Part shown: one piece after another, positions 49,891 to 57,385 of the stretch
How positions within the stretch are numbered: position 1 is the first letter of the stretch
Layout of the letters: the number at the start of each line of letters is the position of its first letter
Assembly: GCA_040219025.1 (NCBI GenBank)
Contig: JAVJTE010000020.1
Coordinates: 1,185,229 to 1,249,228 of the forward strand
From: HT1-32 sp040219025
GTDB lineage: Bacteria; Pseudomonadota; Alphaproteobacteria; Rhodospirillales; HT1-32
Length of the DNA: 64,000 nucleotides
Direction: 5' to 3'
The notes under the pieces: generated by a model
Database searches by the model: none
Seen by the model: the letters and a program-made list of their open reading frames with translations, nothing else
What the model was told of the DNA's origin: nothing
Program-made: the position numbers and the translations under genes

Positions 49891-51009
49891 ATGAGCGTTC
49901 GTCCCTATCGAGATATTTTTCGCCGTAAATCCCGCAAGATATGGATGCGGGATGTTCCGATCGGTGGTGATGCGCCGATCACTGTCCAGACCATGACCAA
50001 CACGCTGACGTCTGACCCGCGCGCGACGCTGAACCAGATCCGTCAGATGGAAGAGGCCGGTGCCGATATCATCCGCGTGTCCTGCCCGGACAAGGAAAGC
50101 ACCGAGGGTCTGAAAACGATCACCAAAGAAGCAAATGTGCCGATCGTTGCGGACATTCATTTCCATTACAAACGCGCTATCGAGGCGGCGCAGGCCGGGG
50201 CGGCCTGTCTGCGGATCAATCCCGGTAATATCGGCTCAAAGGAGCGGGTCAGGGAGGTTGTGCAGGCAGCAAAGGATTATGGCTGCATTATCCGTATCGG
50301 CGTGAATGCCGGCTCGCTGGAGCCGCATCTGCTGGAGAAATATGGCGAGCCCTGTCCGGATGCGATGGTGGAAAGTGCTCTGGACCATGCCCGGATTCTG
50401 GAAGATGTCGATTTCCATGACTTCAAGATCAGTTGCAAGGCCTCCGATGTGTTCCTGGCTGTCGCTGCCTATCAGCAACTGTCGGAAGCCTGCGACTATC
50501 CGCTGCATCTCGGCATCACCGAAGCCGGTGGCCTGCGGGGCGGTACGGTAAAGTCGTCAATCGGTATGGGCATGCTGTTGTGGAGCGGGATCGGCGATAC
50601 GATCCGTGTCTCCCTCTCGGCGGATCCCGTCGAAGAGGTCAAGGTCGGGTTTGATATTCTCAAATCCATGGGGCTGCGCCATCGTGGTGTTCAGGTGATT
50701 TCCTGTCCGTCCTGTGCCCGGCAGGGCTTCAATGTTATCGAGACGGTGAGTACGCTCGAAAACCGGCTGGCACATATCTCGACACCGATTTCACTGTCGA
50801 TCATCGGTTGTGTGGTGAACGGTCCGGGTGAAGCGCTGATGACTGATATCGGCCTGACCGGTGGCGGTAACGGCAATCACAAAATGTATGTGGCCGGCAA
50901 GCCGGATCATAATATTTCTTCCGGTGATATGGTCGACCATATCGTTGAACTGGTGGAAAAGCGTGCGGCGGAAATTGAGGCGGCGAAGGCTGCCGAAGCC
51001 GCCGAATAA
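49891..51009 (+). CDS. ispG: 4-hydroxy-3-methylbut-2-enyl diphosphate synthase IspG
   Basis: IspG is the iron-sulfur enzyme of the penultimate MEP-pathway step to isoprenoids. The 372-residue protein has the TIM-barrel start IGGDAPITVQTMTNTLTSDP, PIVADIHFHYKRAIEAAQAG, LRINPGNIGSKERVREVV and LHLGITEAGGLRGGTVKSSI. The cluster-binding part has CPSCARQGFNVIETV and SIIGCVVNGPGEALMTDIGL. The C-terminus is Glu/Ala-rich. It lies 63 bases behind rodZ and 21 before hisS. Confidence 0.97.
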   Translation: MSVRPYRDIFRRKSRKIWMRDVPIGGDAPITVQTMTNTLTSDPRATLNQIRQMEEAGADIIRVSCPDKESTEGLKTITKEANVPIVADIHFHYKRAIEAAQAGAACLRINPGNIGSKERVREVVQAAKDYGCIIRIGVNAGSLEPHLLEKYGEPCPDAMVESALDHARILEDVDFHDFKISCKASDVFLAVAAYQQLSEACDYPLHLGITEAGGLRGGTVKSSIGMGMLLWSGIGDTIRVSLSADPVEEVKVGFDILKSMGLRHRGVQVISCPSCARQGFNVIETVSTLENRLAHISTPISLSIIGCVVNGPGEALMTDIGLTGGGNGNHKMYVAGKPDHNISSGDMVDHIVELVEKRAAEIEAAKAAEAAE

Positions 51010-51030
51010 CAGCCGGACTGAAGTAGGAAC

Positions 51031-52278
51031 ATGGCGAGACTGCAGCCTGTCAGGGGCACTCATGACCTGTTGCCGGATGACGCGCGGCGACACCGCCATG
51101 TGGCGGAGACGGCACGGGCGATCTCCGGCCTGTACGGCTATCAGGAAATTGTAACGCCGATCTTTGAATTTACCGAGGTGTTCAGCCGGACGCTGGGGGA
51201 AACCTCGGATGTGGTTACCAAGGAGATGTATACGTTCTCCATGGGTGACGGCGACAGCATGACCCTGCGGCCGGAGAATACCGCAGGCGTTGCCCGGGCC
51301 TATATCTCCAACGGCCTGCAGCAGGAAGTTCCGCTGAAATATTTCTATGCCGGTCCGATGTTCCGGCATGAGCGTCCCCAGAAGGGCCGCCAGCGACAGT
51401 TCCACCAGTTCGGCATTGAATTGCTTGGCGTTCCCGAGCCGGAAGGCGATGTCGAGATCATTGTCTGCGGCGCGGCCATTCTCGATCAGCTCGGGGTGGG
51501 CGACAGCTGCAGGCTGCAGCTCAACACGCTGGGCGACACGGAAAGCCGTCAGGCCTATCGTGCGGCGCTGGTCGACTATTTCTCGGCCCATGTTGGCGAC
51601 CTGTCGGATGACAGCCGTATGCGTCTGGAACGTAATCCGATGCGTATTCTGGATTCAAAAGATGCCGGCGACCGTGCCATCGTTGCCGGTGCCCCGGAAT
51701 TCGGTGACCACCTGAACGACGCATCGAAGGCTTTCTTTGCGACAGTGAAAGACGGCCTGACCCGGCGCGGCATTGCGTTTGAACTGAATTCACGGCTGGT
51801 GCGCGGACTCGATTATTACTGTCACACCGCATTTGAATTCGTCACTGATGCGCTGGGTGCGCAGGGGACTGTGCTTGCCGGTGGCCGGTATGACGGGCTG
51901 GTCGGCACGATGGGCGGGCCGGAGACGCCGGGCGTTGGCTGGGCCGCCGGAATCGAGCGGCTGGCAATGCTGGTTGGTGACGCCGCACCTGTTCCGGCCG
52001 GGCCGGTTGCGGTTATCCCGGTTGGTGATGACGTAACCGCGGCGGCTGACGATATCGTCGCTGCCCTGCGCGGCGCCGGTATCGCCACGGATATCGCGTT
52101 CCGGGGCAATCTGAAACGGCGGATGAAACGGGCGGACAAGATCAATGCCCGCGCGGCGATCCTGCTGGGCGAAGACGAACTGGCCCGTCAGGTTGCAACC
52201 GTCCGCGACCTGAAGACGGGTGAGCAGCAGGAAGTCGCCATTGCCAGACTGGCAGATTATCTGACAACCGGACAGTAG
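51031..52278 (+). CDS. hisS: Histidyl-tRNA synthetase
   Basis: HisRS charges tRNA-His. The 415-residue class II synthetase shows motif 1 (RLQPVRGTHDLLPDDARRHR onward), TLRPENTAGVARAYISNGLQ, motif 2 FYAGPMFRHERPQKGRQRQF with HQFGIELLGVPEPEGDVEII, the histidine-binding region LVRGLDYYCHTAFEFVTDAL, LAGGRYDGLVGTMGGPETPG and motif 3 GVGWAAGIERLAML. A C-terminal anticodon-binding domain follows (AGIATDIAFRGNLKRRMKRA). hemA starts six bases after the stop. Confidence 0.97.
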   Translation: MARLQPVRGTHDLLPDDARRHRHVAETARAISGLYGYQEIVTPIFEFTEVFSRTLGETSDVVTKEMYTFSMGDGDSMTLRPENTAGVARAYISNGLQQEVPLKYFYAGPMFRHERPQKGRQRQFHQFGIELLGVPEPEGDVEIIVCGAAILDQLGVGDSCRLQLNTLGDTESRQAYRAALVDYFSAHVGDLSDDSRMRLERNPMRILDSKDAGDRAIVAGAPEFGDHLNDASKAFFATVKDGLTRRGIAFELNSRLVRGLDYYCHTAFEFVTDALGAQGTVLAGGRYDGLVGTMGGPETPGVGWAAGIERLAMLVGDAAPVPAGPVAVIPVGDDVTAAADDIVAALRGAGIATDIAFRGNLKRRMKRADKINARAAILLGEDELARQVATVRDLKTGEQQEVAIARLADYLTTGQ

Positions 52279-52283
52279 CGACC

Positions 52284-53537
52284 ATGCCGACACAGCCGCC
52301 AGATCTGGCGCGGCTACTCATTGTCGGCGCCAACCACCGTTCGGGGTCTGTCGGGCTGCGTGATCGCCTGTTCATGGAAGAATCCGAATTGCCCGCTGTC
52401 TCCCGCGATCTGGTCGGCAACGGGATCAGCGAAGTGCTGCTGCTGTCGACCTGTGACCGTGTCGAATGCTTTGCGGTCTGTGACAGTATTCCGGCGGCAC
52501 GGGAAAAGCTGCGCGCCTATTTTGCCAGCCGTGCAGGTGATGATACGGATATGGCACTCTATGATTACGAGGGCGAGCAGGCACTCAGCCATCTGTTCCG
52601 TGTGGCCGCCTCGCTGGACAGCCAGATTGTCGGTGAACCGCAGGTACTGGGTCAGGTGAAGACCGCACATCGCTGTCTGCGGGATGCAAATGCGCCGTTT
52701 GATGTTCTGGGAAGCGTTCTGGAAAAAGCCTATGAGGTGGCAAAGAAGGTCCGGACAGGAACCTCGATCGGTGAAGGTCCGGTAACCATCGTTGCCGCTG
52801 CCGTCCGGGTTGCCCGGGACCTGCACGGCGATCTTCGTGATACCAGGCTTCTGGTTCTGGGAGGCGGCGATGCCGGCGAGCTGATTGGCGATGGTCTGAT
52901 CCGCGCCGGTGTTCGCCATGCCCGTGTCGCCGTTGCCCGGCGTCCGCTCGCGGTGTCGCTGGCGCAACGGCTGGGGGCGCATGTCGGTGACTTTGACGAT
53001 CTGGGCAACCTGCTGGAAGAGGCGGATACAGTGGTCCTGGCACATGGCGGGGCGACGCCTCTGGTCGACCGGGAGCTGATGCGCCAGGTTCTGCGCCGTC
53101 GTCGCCAGAAGCCGGTTTTTCTGATCGACACGTCGATCCCTTCGGATTGTGATCCGGGGATCGAACTGCTGGACTCGGCCTTTCTTTACGATCTGGCGGA
53201 TCTTGAACGTCTCGCCTCGGACGGTCTGAACGGTCGTGTGTCGGCAGCCGCCAAAGCTGAAGCGATGGTGCGCGACGAAGTCCGCAGCTTCATGGCCAGC
53301 GTTGCATCGAATCAGGCGGGCGGGGCAATCCGCCTGCTGCATGAACAGATTGAGGTGATGCGTCAGGAGGCGCTGGCCCGGTCCGGTGGTGATGCCGAAA
53401 AAGCCACACGCCTGCTGGCCGGACGGTTTCTGACCCTGCCGACGGAAGCCCTGCGGCAGGCCGGTCGCGACGGGCAGGACAGCAGCGAGCTTGAGTCATT
53501 CATTGCGGCCCTGTTCCGCACCGACAAGGAAAACTGA
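52284..53537 (+). CDS. hemA: Glutamyl-tRNA reductase (C5 tetrapyrrole pathway)
   Basis: GluTR reduces glutamyl-tRNA to glutamate-1-semialdehyde, the first committed step of the C5 route to 5-aminolevulinate. The 417-residue protein has the N-terminal catalytic domain with His18 (IVGANHRSGSVGLRDRLFME) and nucleophile Cys57 in LLLSTCDRVECFAV, where the usual motif is STCNRxE. Further family stretches are HLFRVAASLDSQIVGEPQVL, GQVKTAHRCLRDA, the NADPH-binding LLVLGGGDAGELIGDGLIRA and a C-terminal dimerisation helix. Most alphaproteobacteria instead use ALA synthase, so its presence is notable. The order hemA-prfA-prmC equals that of E. coli. Activity should be tested because of the CDR variant. 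Confidence 0.88.
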   Translation: MPTQPPDLARLLIVGANHRSGSVGLRDRLFMEESELPAVSRDLVGNGISEVLLLSTCDRVECFAVCDSIPAAREKLRAYFASRAGDDTDMALYDYEGEQALSHLFRVAASLDSQIVGEPQVLGQVKTAHRCLRDANAPFDVLGSVLEKAYEVAKKVRTGTSIGEGPVTIVAAAVRVARDLHGDLRDTRLLVLGGGDAGELIGDGLIRAGVRHARVAVARRPLAVSLAQRLGAHVGDFDDLGNLLEEADTVVLAHGGATPLVDRELMRQVLRRRRQKPVFLIDTSIPSDCDPGIELLDSAFLYDLADLERLASDGLNGRVSAAAKAEAMVRDEVRSFMASVASNQAGGAIRLLHEQIEVMRQEALARSGGDAEKATRLLAGRFLTLPTEALRQAGRDGQDSSELESFIAALFRTDKEN

Positions 53538-53539
53538 AG

Positions 53540-54619
53540 ATGAGCCTTGATGAAAAACTGCATGGCGTCATTGCCCGGCATGACGAACTGGCCTCGCTGA
53601 TGTCTGATCCGGACCGGCTGGGGGGCGAAAAATTTGTCACGGCGTCACAGGAATACTCGGCGCTGACACCTGTGGTGGAGATGGTGCAGGAATATTTTGC
53701 CGCCCGTGAGGAAATGGGCGATCTGGCCGAGATGATCACTGATACCGGTTCGGACCCGGAGATGCGAAAGCTGGCAGAGGAGGAATTCCATCAACTGAAG
53801 AACCGAATGCCGGACCTGGAGCGCAAGGTTCAGCTTGCCCTGCTGCCGAAGGATGAGGCGGATGCGAAGAATGCCATTCTTGAAGTACGTGCCGGAACGG
53901 GCGGGGAAGAGGCCGCCCTGTTCGCTGCTGACCTGTTCCGGATGTATCAGCGTTATGCGGATATCCGCGGCTGGCGGTTTGAGGTTCTCGACATGTCGGA
54001 GACCGGGATTGGTGGCCTGAAGGAAGCATCCGCCGAAATCCGCGGGCATAACGTCTTTGCCCGGCTGAAATTTGAATCCGGCGTGCATCGTGTGCAGCGT
54101 GTGCCGGAGACCGAATCAGGAGGACGTATTCACACATCTGCAGCGACCGTGGCGGTGCTGCCGGAAGCAGAGGATGTTGATCTGGATATCGAAGACAAGG
54201 ATCTGCGGATCGATACCTATCGTGCCTCCGGTGCCGGCGGACAGCATGTCAACCGGACCGATTCTGCGGTGCGGATCACGCATCTGCCGACGGGGACTGT
54301 GGTCTCCATCCAGGATGACAAGTCACAGCACAAGAACCGGGCGAAGGCGATGAAGATCCTGCGCTCGCGAATCTATGACGCGGAGCGGGCGCGTCTCGAT
54401 CAGGAACGTTCGGACAGCCGCCGCTCGCAGGTCGGGTCGGGCGACCGGTCGGAACGTATCAGAACCTATAACTTTCCGCAGGGCCGGGTGACTGACCACC
54501 GGATCAACCTGACGCTCTATACACTCGACCGCTTTGTGGCAGGTGATATGGACGAGGTCATCGATTCGCTGATTTCCGAAGACGAGGCGGCCCGTCTGGC
54601 GCAGGCGACCGGCGGGTGA
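53540..54619 (+). CDS. prfA: Peptide chain release factor 1
   Basis: RF1 releases polypeptides at UAA and UAG codons. The 359-residue protein has the catalytic GGQ motif in YRASGAGGQHVNRTDSAVRI, the upstream RAGTGGEEAALFAADLFRMY, VHRVQRVPETESGGRIHTSA and AATVAVLPEAEDVDLDIED, and the codon-recognition domain with PxT-type residues HRVQRVPET. The C-terminal RSQVGSGDRSERIRTYNFPQ with GRVTDHRINLTLY is typical. It starts two bases after hemA ends and overlaps prmC as GTGA. Confidence 0.97.
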   Translation: MSLDEKLHGVIARHDELASLMSDPDRLGGEKFVTASQEYSALTPVVEMVQEYFAAREEMGDLAEMITDTGSDPEMRKLAEEEFHQLKNRMPDLERKVQLALLPKDEADAKNAILEVRAGTGGEEAALFAADLFRMYQRYADIRGWRFEVLDMSETGIGGLKEASAEIRGHNVFARLKFESGVHRVQRVPETESGGRIHTSAATVAVLPEAEDVDLDIEDKDLRIDTYRASGAGGQHVNRTDSAVRITHLPTGTVVSIQDDKSQHKNRAKAMKILRSRIYDAERARLDQERSDSRRSQVGSGDRSERIRTYNFPQGRVTDHRINLTLYTLDRFVAGDMDEVIDSLISEDEAARLAQATGG

Positions 54620-55458
54620 CGCTTGGCGAACTTCTGGCGCTGGCCCGCCACCGGCTGACGGATGCCGGAATTGATACGGCCCATCTTGATGCCCGGCTGC
54701 TGGCATCGGCGGCACTGGGCCTGTCCCGCGAAGAATTGCTGATGAAGGCCGGTGATGAGGTTCCACAAACCGGTGTCAGTGGCTGCCAGCGGCTGCTGGA
54801 ACGCCGGCTGGCCGGGGAACCTGTATCCCGGATTCTGGGAAAGCGGGAATTCTGGGGGATGGACTTCATCGTGACTCCGGCAACACTTGACCCGCGCGCC
54901 GACAGCGAACTGCTGGTCGAACTGATCATCGGTCAAGCCGGAGAGGGGTTCTCCGGCCGGATTCTGGATCTGGGTACGGGAACGGGCTGTCTGCCAATTG
55001 CGCTGCTGTGTGCGTTACCAAAGGCACGTGCGACGGCGGTGGATGTCAGCCCGGCAGCACTGGATTGCGCCCGGCAGAATGCCGGTGTCCATGGGGTTCT
55101 CGACAGGCTGGAACTTCTTGAAGGCAGCTGGCTGGAGCCGGTTACGGGGCCTTATGATATTGTTCTGTCCAACCCGCCCTACATCGCAACACCGGTTATT
55201 GAGGGGCTGATGACGGAGGTCCGGCTGCATGATCCCCGGCTGGCACTGGATGGCGGTGCCGACGGTCTCGACGCCTACCGGACAATTATTGACGGGCTGG
55301 GAAGCATTCTGCCGAGTCGCGGGCAGGTGTTCCTTGAAGTCGGCTATGATCAGTCAGAGGCTGTGACCGGGCTTCTCCGGGAACGGGGGTTCCTGTCGAT
55401 TGCTGCTCATAACGACCTTGCCGGGCAACGTCGTTGCGTCTCGGCAGTTTATTCCTGA
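54616..55458 (+). CDS. prmC: Release factor glutamine methyltransferase PrmC
   Basis: PrmC methylates the Gln of the GGQ motif in release factors, including the RF1 encoded just before it. The 280-residue protein has an N-terminal helical domain (LLASAALGLSREELLMKAGD), the linker LAGEPVSRILGKREFWGMDF, SAM-binding RILDLGTGTGCLPIALLCAL and the catalytic NPPY in YDIVLSNPPYIATPVIEG, with EPRLALDGG-like DPRLALDGGADGLDAYRTII after it. It starts with a GTG overlapping the prfA stop by four bases. Confidence 0.95.
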   Translation: MTLGELLALARHRLTDAGIDTAHLDARLLASAALGLSREELLMKAGDEVPQTGVSGCQRLLERRLAGEPVSRILGKREFWGMDFIVTPATLDPRADSELLVELIIGQAGEGFSGRILDLGTGTGCLPIALLCALPKARATAVDVSPAALDCARQNAGVHGVLDRLELLEGSWLEPVTGPYDIVLSNPPYIATPVIEGLMTEVRLHDPRLALDGGADGLDAYRTIIDGLGSILPSRGQVFLEVGYDQSEAVTGLLRERGFLSIAAHNDLAGQRRCVSAVYS

Positions 55459-55500
55459 ATCAATGGTAAAATTTTGTTGGATTTGGCGGATTTCCCGACT

Positions 55501-55660
55501 AGGGTGCGGCTTGTCACGGTGATTTGAGGTTCAGGCGCCGTGACGGTTAGCGGACTGCCTTGGCAGACCGCAATATCACATCCTGCATACGCAATGCGTA
55601 ATTTGTCGCCAAAAGCGGCGACAGGTTGTCAGGTACGGCGAAACAGCTGGCACTAAACAA
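55501..55660 (+). ncRNA. Structured leader candidate ahead of the DUF4167 gene
   Basis: The 202 bases between prmC and the DUF4167 gene contain at least four consecutive stem-loops. They are GTCACGG/CCGTGAC (55513-55519 with 55538-55544), GCGGaCTGCC/GGCAGaCCGC (55550-55559 with 55562-55571), TACGC/GCGTA (55588-55592 with 55596-55600) and TGTCGCC/GGCGACA (55604-55610 with 55617-55623). No Shine-Dalgarno sequence is visible before the ATG at 55661. It may be a regulatory 5' leader or an independent small RNA. I cannot assign it to a known RNA family. Confidence 0.5.
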
Positions 55661-56389
55661 ATGAAACAAGGCTCGAACAAACGTTCGCGCGGTCGTGGCA
55701 ACAGAAAACCGTCACGAACGCAGGTATACGACAGTAGCGGCCCCGAGGGCCGGATACGTGGAAATGCGAATCAGGTCTATGACAAATATCTCGCGCTGGG
55801 GCGCGATGCATATTCTGCCGGTGACCGGATCGCAGCGGAAAATTTTTTCCAGCATGCCGAACATTACTATCGCATTGTTGTGGCAATAGAAGCGGCCCGT
55901 GCGCAGCAGGAACAGCAGCGTGGTGACGGTAACCAGGGTGACCGCAATCAGCAGCATAACAATCGCCGCCACGGGAACGATGGCGGGGATGACAGGGCGG
56001 ATATCGAAGCAACGACACCGCATGATCCGCGTGACCCGGTGCCGGCCTTTGACGATGATGACGACGGCTCCGCTGACAACGGCGATAACAGATCGTCCGG
56101 AAACAATAACCAGAGCACTGCCGAACAGTCAGCGACACCGGCAGGGCAACCGTCAGCGCCAAAACCGCGACCGGAACGCAAGCCCCGCCGCCGCAAACCG
56201 GCGGAAGACGTCTCTGACGCCCAGTCCCTGCCGGAAGGCCTGCTGAAGCCGGTGACAACCTCGTCGCAGGACAAGGATGAATCGGGGGATGATATCCGTC
56301 ATTCAAGCGGAACAGCGAAACCGCGCGGACGCCGTCCCCGTCGTCCGAAAGACGACGATACAGACATTGATCAGTCCGCAGCGGACTGA
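55661..56389 (+). CDS. DUF4167 domain-containing protein
   Basis: The 242-residue protein has the conserved DUF4167 domain at the N-terminus (RGRGNRKPSRTQVYDSSGPE, IRGNANQVYDKYLALGRDAY, GDRIAAENFFQHAEHYYRIV). A long low-complexity tail follows, rich in Asn, Gln, Asp and Arg, with basic patches (PKPRPERKPRRRKPAED, KPRGRRPRRPKDDDTD) suggestive of RNA binding. The family is largely confined to alphaproteobacteria and its function is not established. The start has no obvious ribosome site and follows a structured leader. Confidence 0.92.
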   Translation: MKQGSNKRSRGRGNRKPSRTQVYDSSGPEGRIRGNANQVYDKYLALGRDAYSAGDRIAAENFFQHAEHYYRIVVAIEAARAQQEQQRGDGNQGDRNQQHNNRRHGNDGGDDRADIEATTPHDPRDPVPAFDDDDDGSADNGDNRSSGNNNQSTAEQSATPAGQPSAPKPRPERKPRRRKPAEDVSDAQSLPEGLLKPVTTSSQDKDESGDDIRHSSGTAKPRGRRPRRPKDDDTDIDQSAAD

Positions 56390-56410
56390 ATTATTGAATT
56401 GTGTGATTAT

Positions 56411-56434
56411 CCGGGTTGTCTCCTGACAACCCGG
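56411..56434. terminator. Hairpin between convergent DUF4167 and MOSC genes
   Basis: CCGGGTTGTC and GACAACCCGG form a perfect 10-bp stem with the tetraloop TCCT, centred in the 55-base gap between two convergent genes. There is no clear T run, but position and stability fit a bidirectional transcription terminator. Confidence 0.55.
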
Positions 56435-56444
56435 AGCCGCCCGG

Positions 56445-57209
56445 TCAGCCGGGGGCCGTCAGTGACTGCCCGACGCTGACAGACCCACTGGTGATCACCC
56501 GGGCATAAACACCCATATCGATATGCGAGAATCCCTTCTTCAGGGTGAGCGGAAGATTCATGTCCCGGATGCCCTGTTCGGGGTGAACATTGGTTGCCGC
56601 GCAGCGGTCAATCCGCTTCTCGACACGCAGCCGCACATCGCCGATGGAGATTTCCTGCCCGGCCCAGCCAAATTCTTCCCACGGGCTGCCGCCCTCAAAA
56701 TAGAAATTCGCCCGGAACCGGCGATGGTCAACCGGCTCTCCGGCAACGCGTTCCAGGTCCCGGATGCTGGCATGTCCGATAAGGCTGACCAGCGGACTTT
56801 CCTGATCGGTGAAGGCTGTCGTCTCCCGGCCATCCAGCAGTCTGGGCGTTCCGCGAACGTCACCGGCAGCAAAGGAGGCAAAGAACTGCTCGATAATGCT
56901 GCGTCCGACGGGCGTCGTGATCTGGCCGCGGGCCACCTGCTTGCCATCGCGCATGATGGTCAGTGTGTTTGTGCTGTCATCAAAGCTGGTGGACAGCAGG
57001 GCCAGACGTTCGTTGCGCATCAGGTTGAGAAAATTTGATTTCGGCAGATGTTCCGGCGCCAGTGGATCAAACAGGGCGCTGACATGGGCGATTCCGAACC
57101 GCCGGTCGTTTGGCAGAACCTGATCCGGCGTCAGCGACACGGAATCAAGCGCCTCGGCGCTCAGGCTTTTGACGGGGTAGCGGTAAATCTGCGAAACTGA
57201 CAAGACCAT
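56445..57209 (-). CDS. MOSC domain-containing protein
   Basis: The 254-residue protein has an N-terminal beta-barrel domain (VSQIYRYPVKSLSAEALDSV) and a C-terminal MOSC domain (VDHRRFRANFYFEGGSPWEE, RLRVEKRIDRCAATNVHPEQ) with the conserved Cys in RCAATNV. MOSC proteins of this type are related to molybdenum cofactor sulfurase C-termini and to YcbX/mARC, which reduce N-hydroxylated compounds. The substrate is unknown. ATG 57209 matches the family start; the frame is open 20 codons upstream. Confidence 0.9.
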   Translation of the reverse strand: MVLSVSQIYRYPVKSLSAEALDSVSLTPDQVLPNDRRFGIAHVSALFDPLAPEHLPKSNFLNLMRNERLALLSTSFDDSTNTLTIMRDGKQVARGQITTPVGRSIIEQFFASFAAGDVRGTPRLLDGRETTAFTDQESPLVSLIGHASIRDLERVAGEPVDHRRFRANFYFEGGSPWEEFGWAGQEISIGDVRLRVEKRIDRCAATNVHPEQGIRDMNLPLTLKKGFSHIDMGVYARVITSGSVSVGQSLTAPG

Positions 57210-57272
57210 CAGCTGATGATCGGGGGCCGGGCGAGCTCTGTCAATCCGGCGGCAGGTTTTCGCATCCACTGT

Positions 57273-57300
57273 CTTGCGGCGTACAGTTATTTCTCCATAT
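57273..57300 (+). promoter_or_regulatory. Candidate RpoH heat-shock promoter of clpB
   Basis: CTTGCG at 57273-57278 and CCATAT at 57295-57300 are separated by 16 bases, matching the sigma32-type layout. The same hexamers precede htpG at 23692-23720 with a 17-base spacer. The clpB start lies 86 bases downstream. Confidence 0.6.
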
Positions 57301-57385
57301 CAGCTTCTGGTAACCCTATAAAGCGAGGGGTCTCTGACATTGCCGATACGGGATGTTGAGACCTTGTTGCAGAAAGGCTTTTGAA

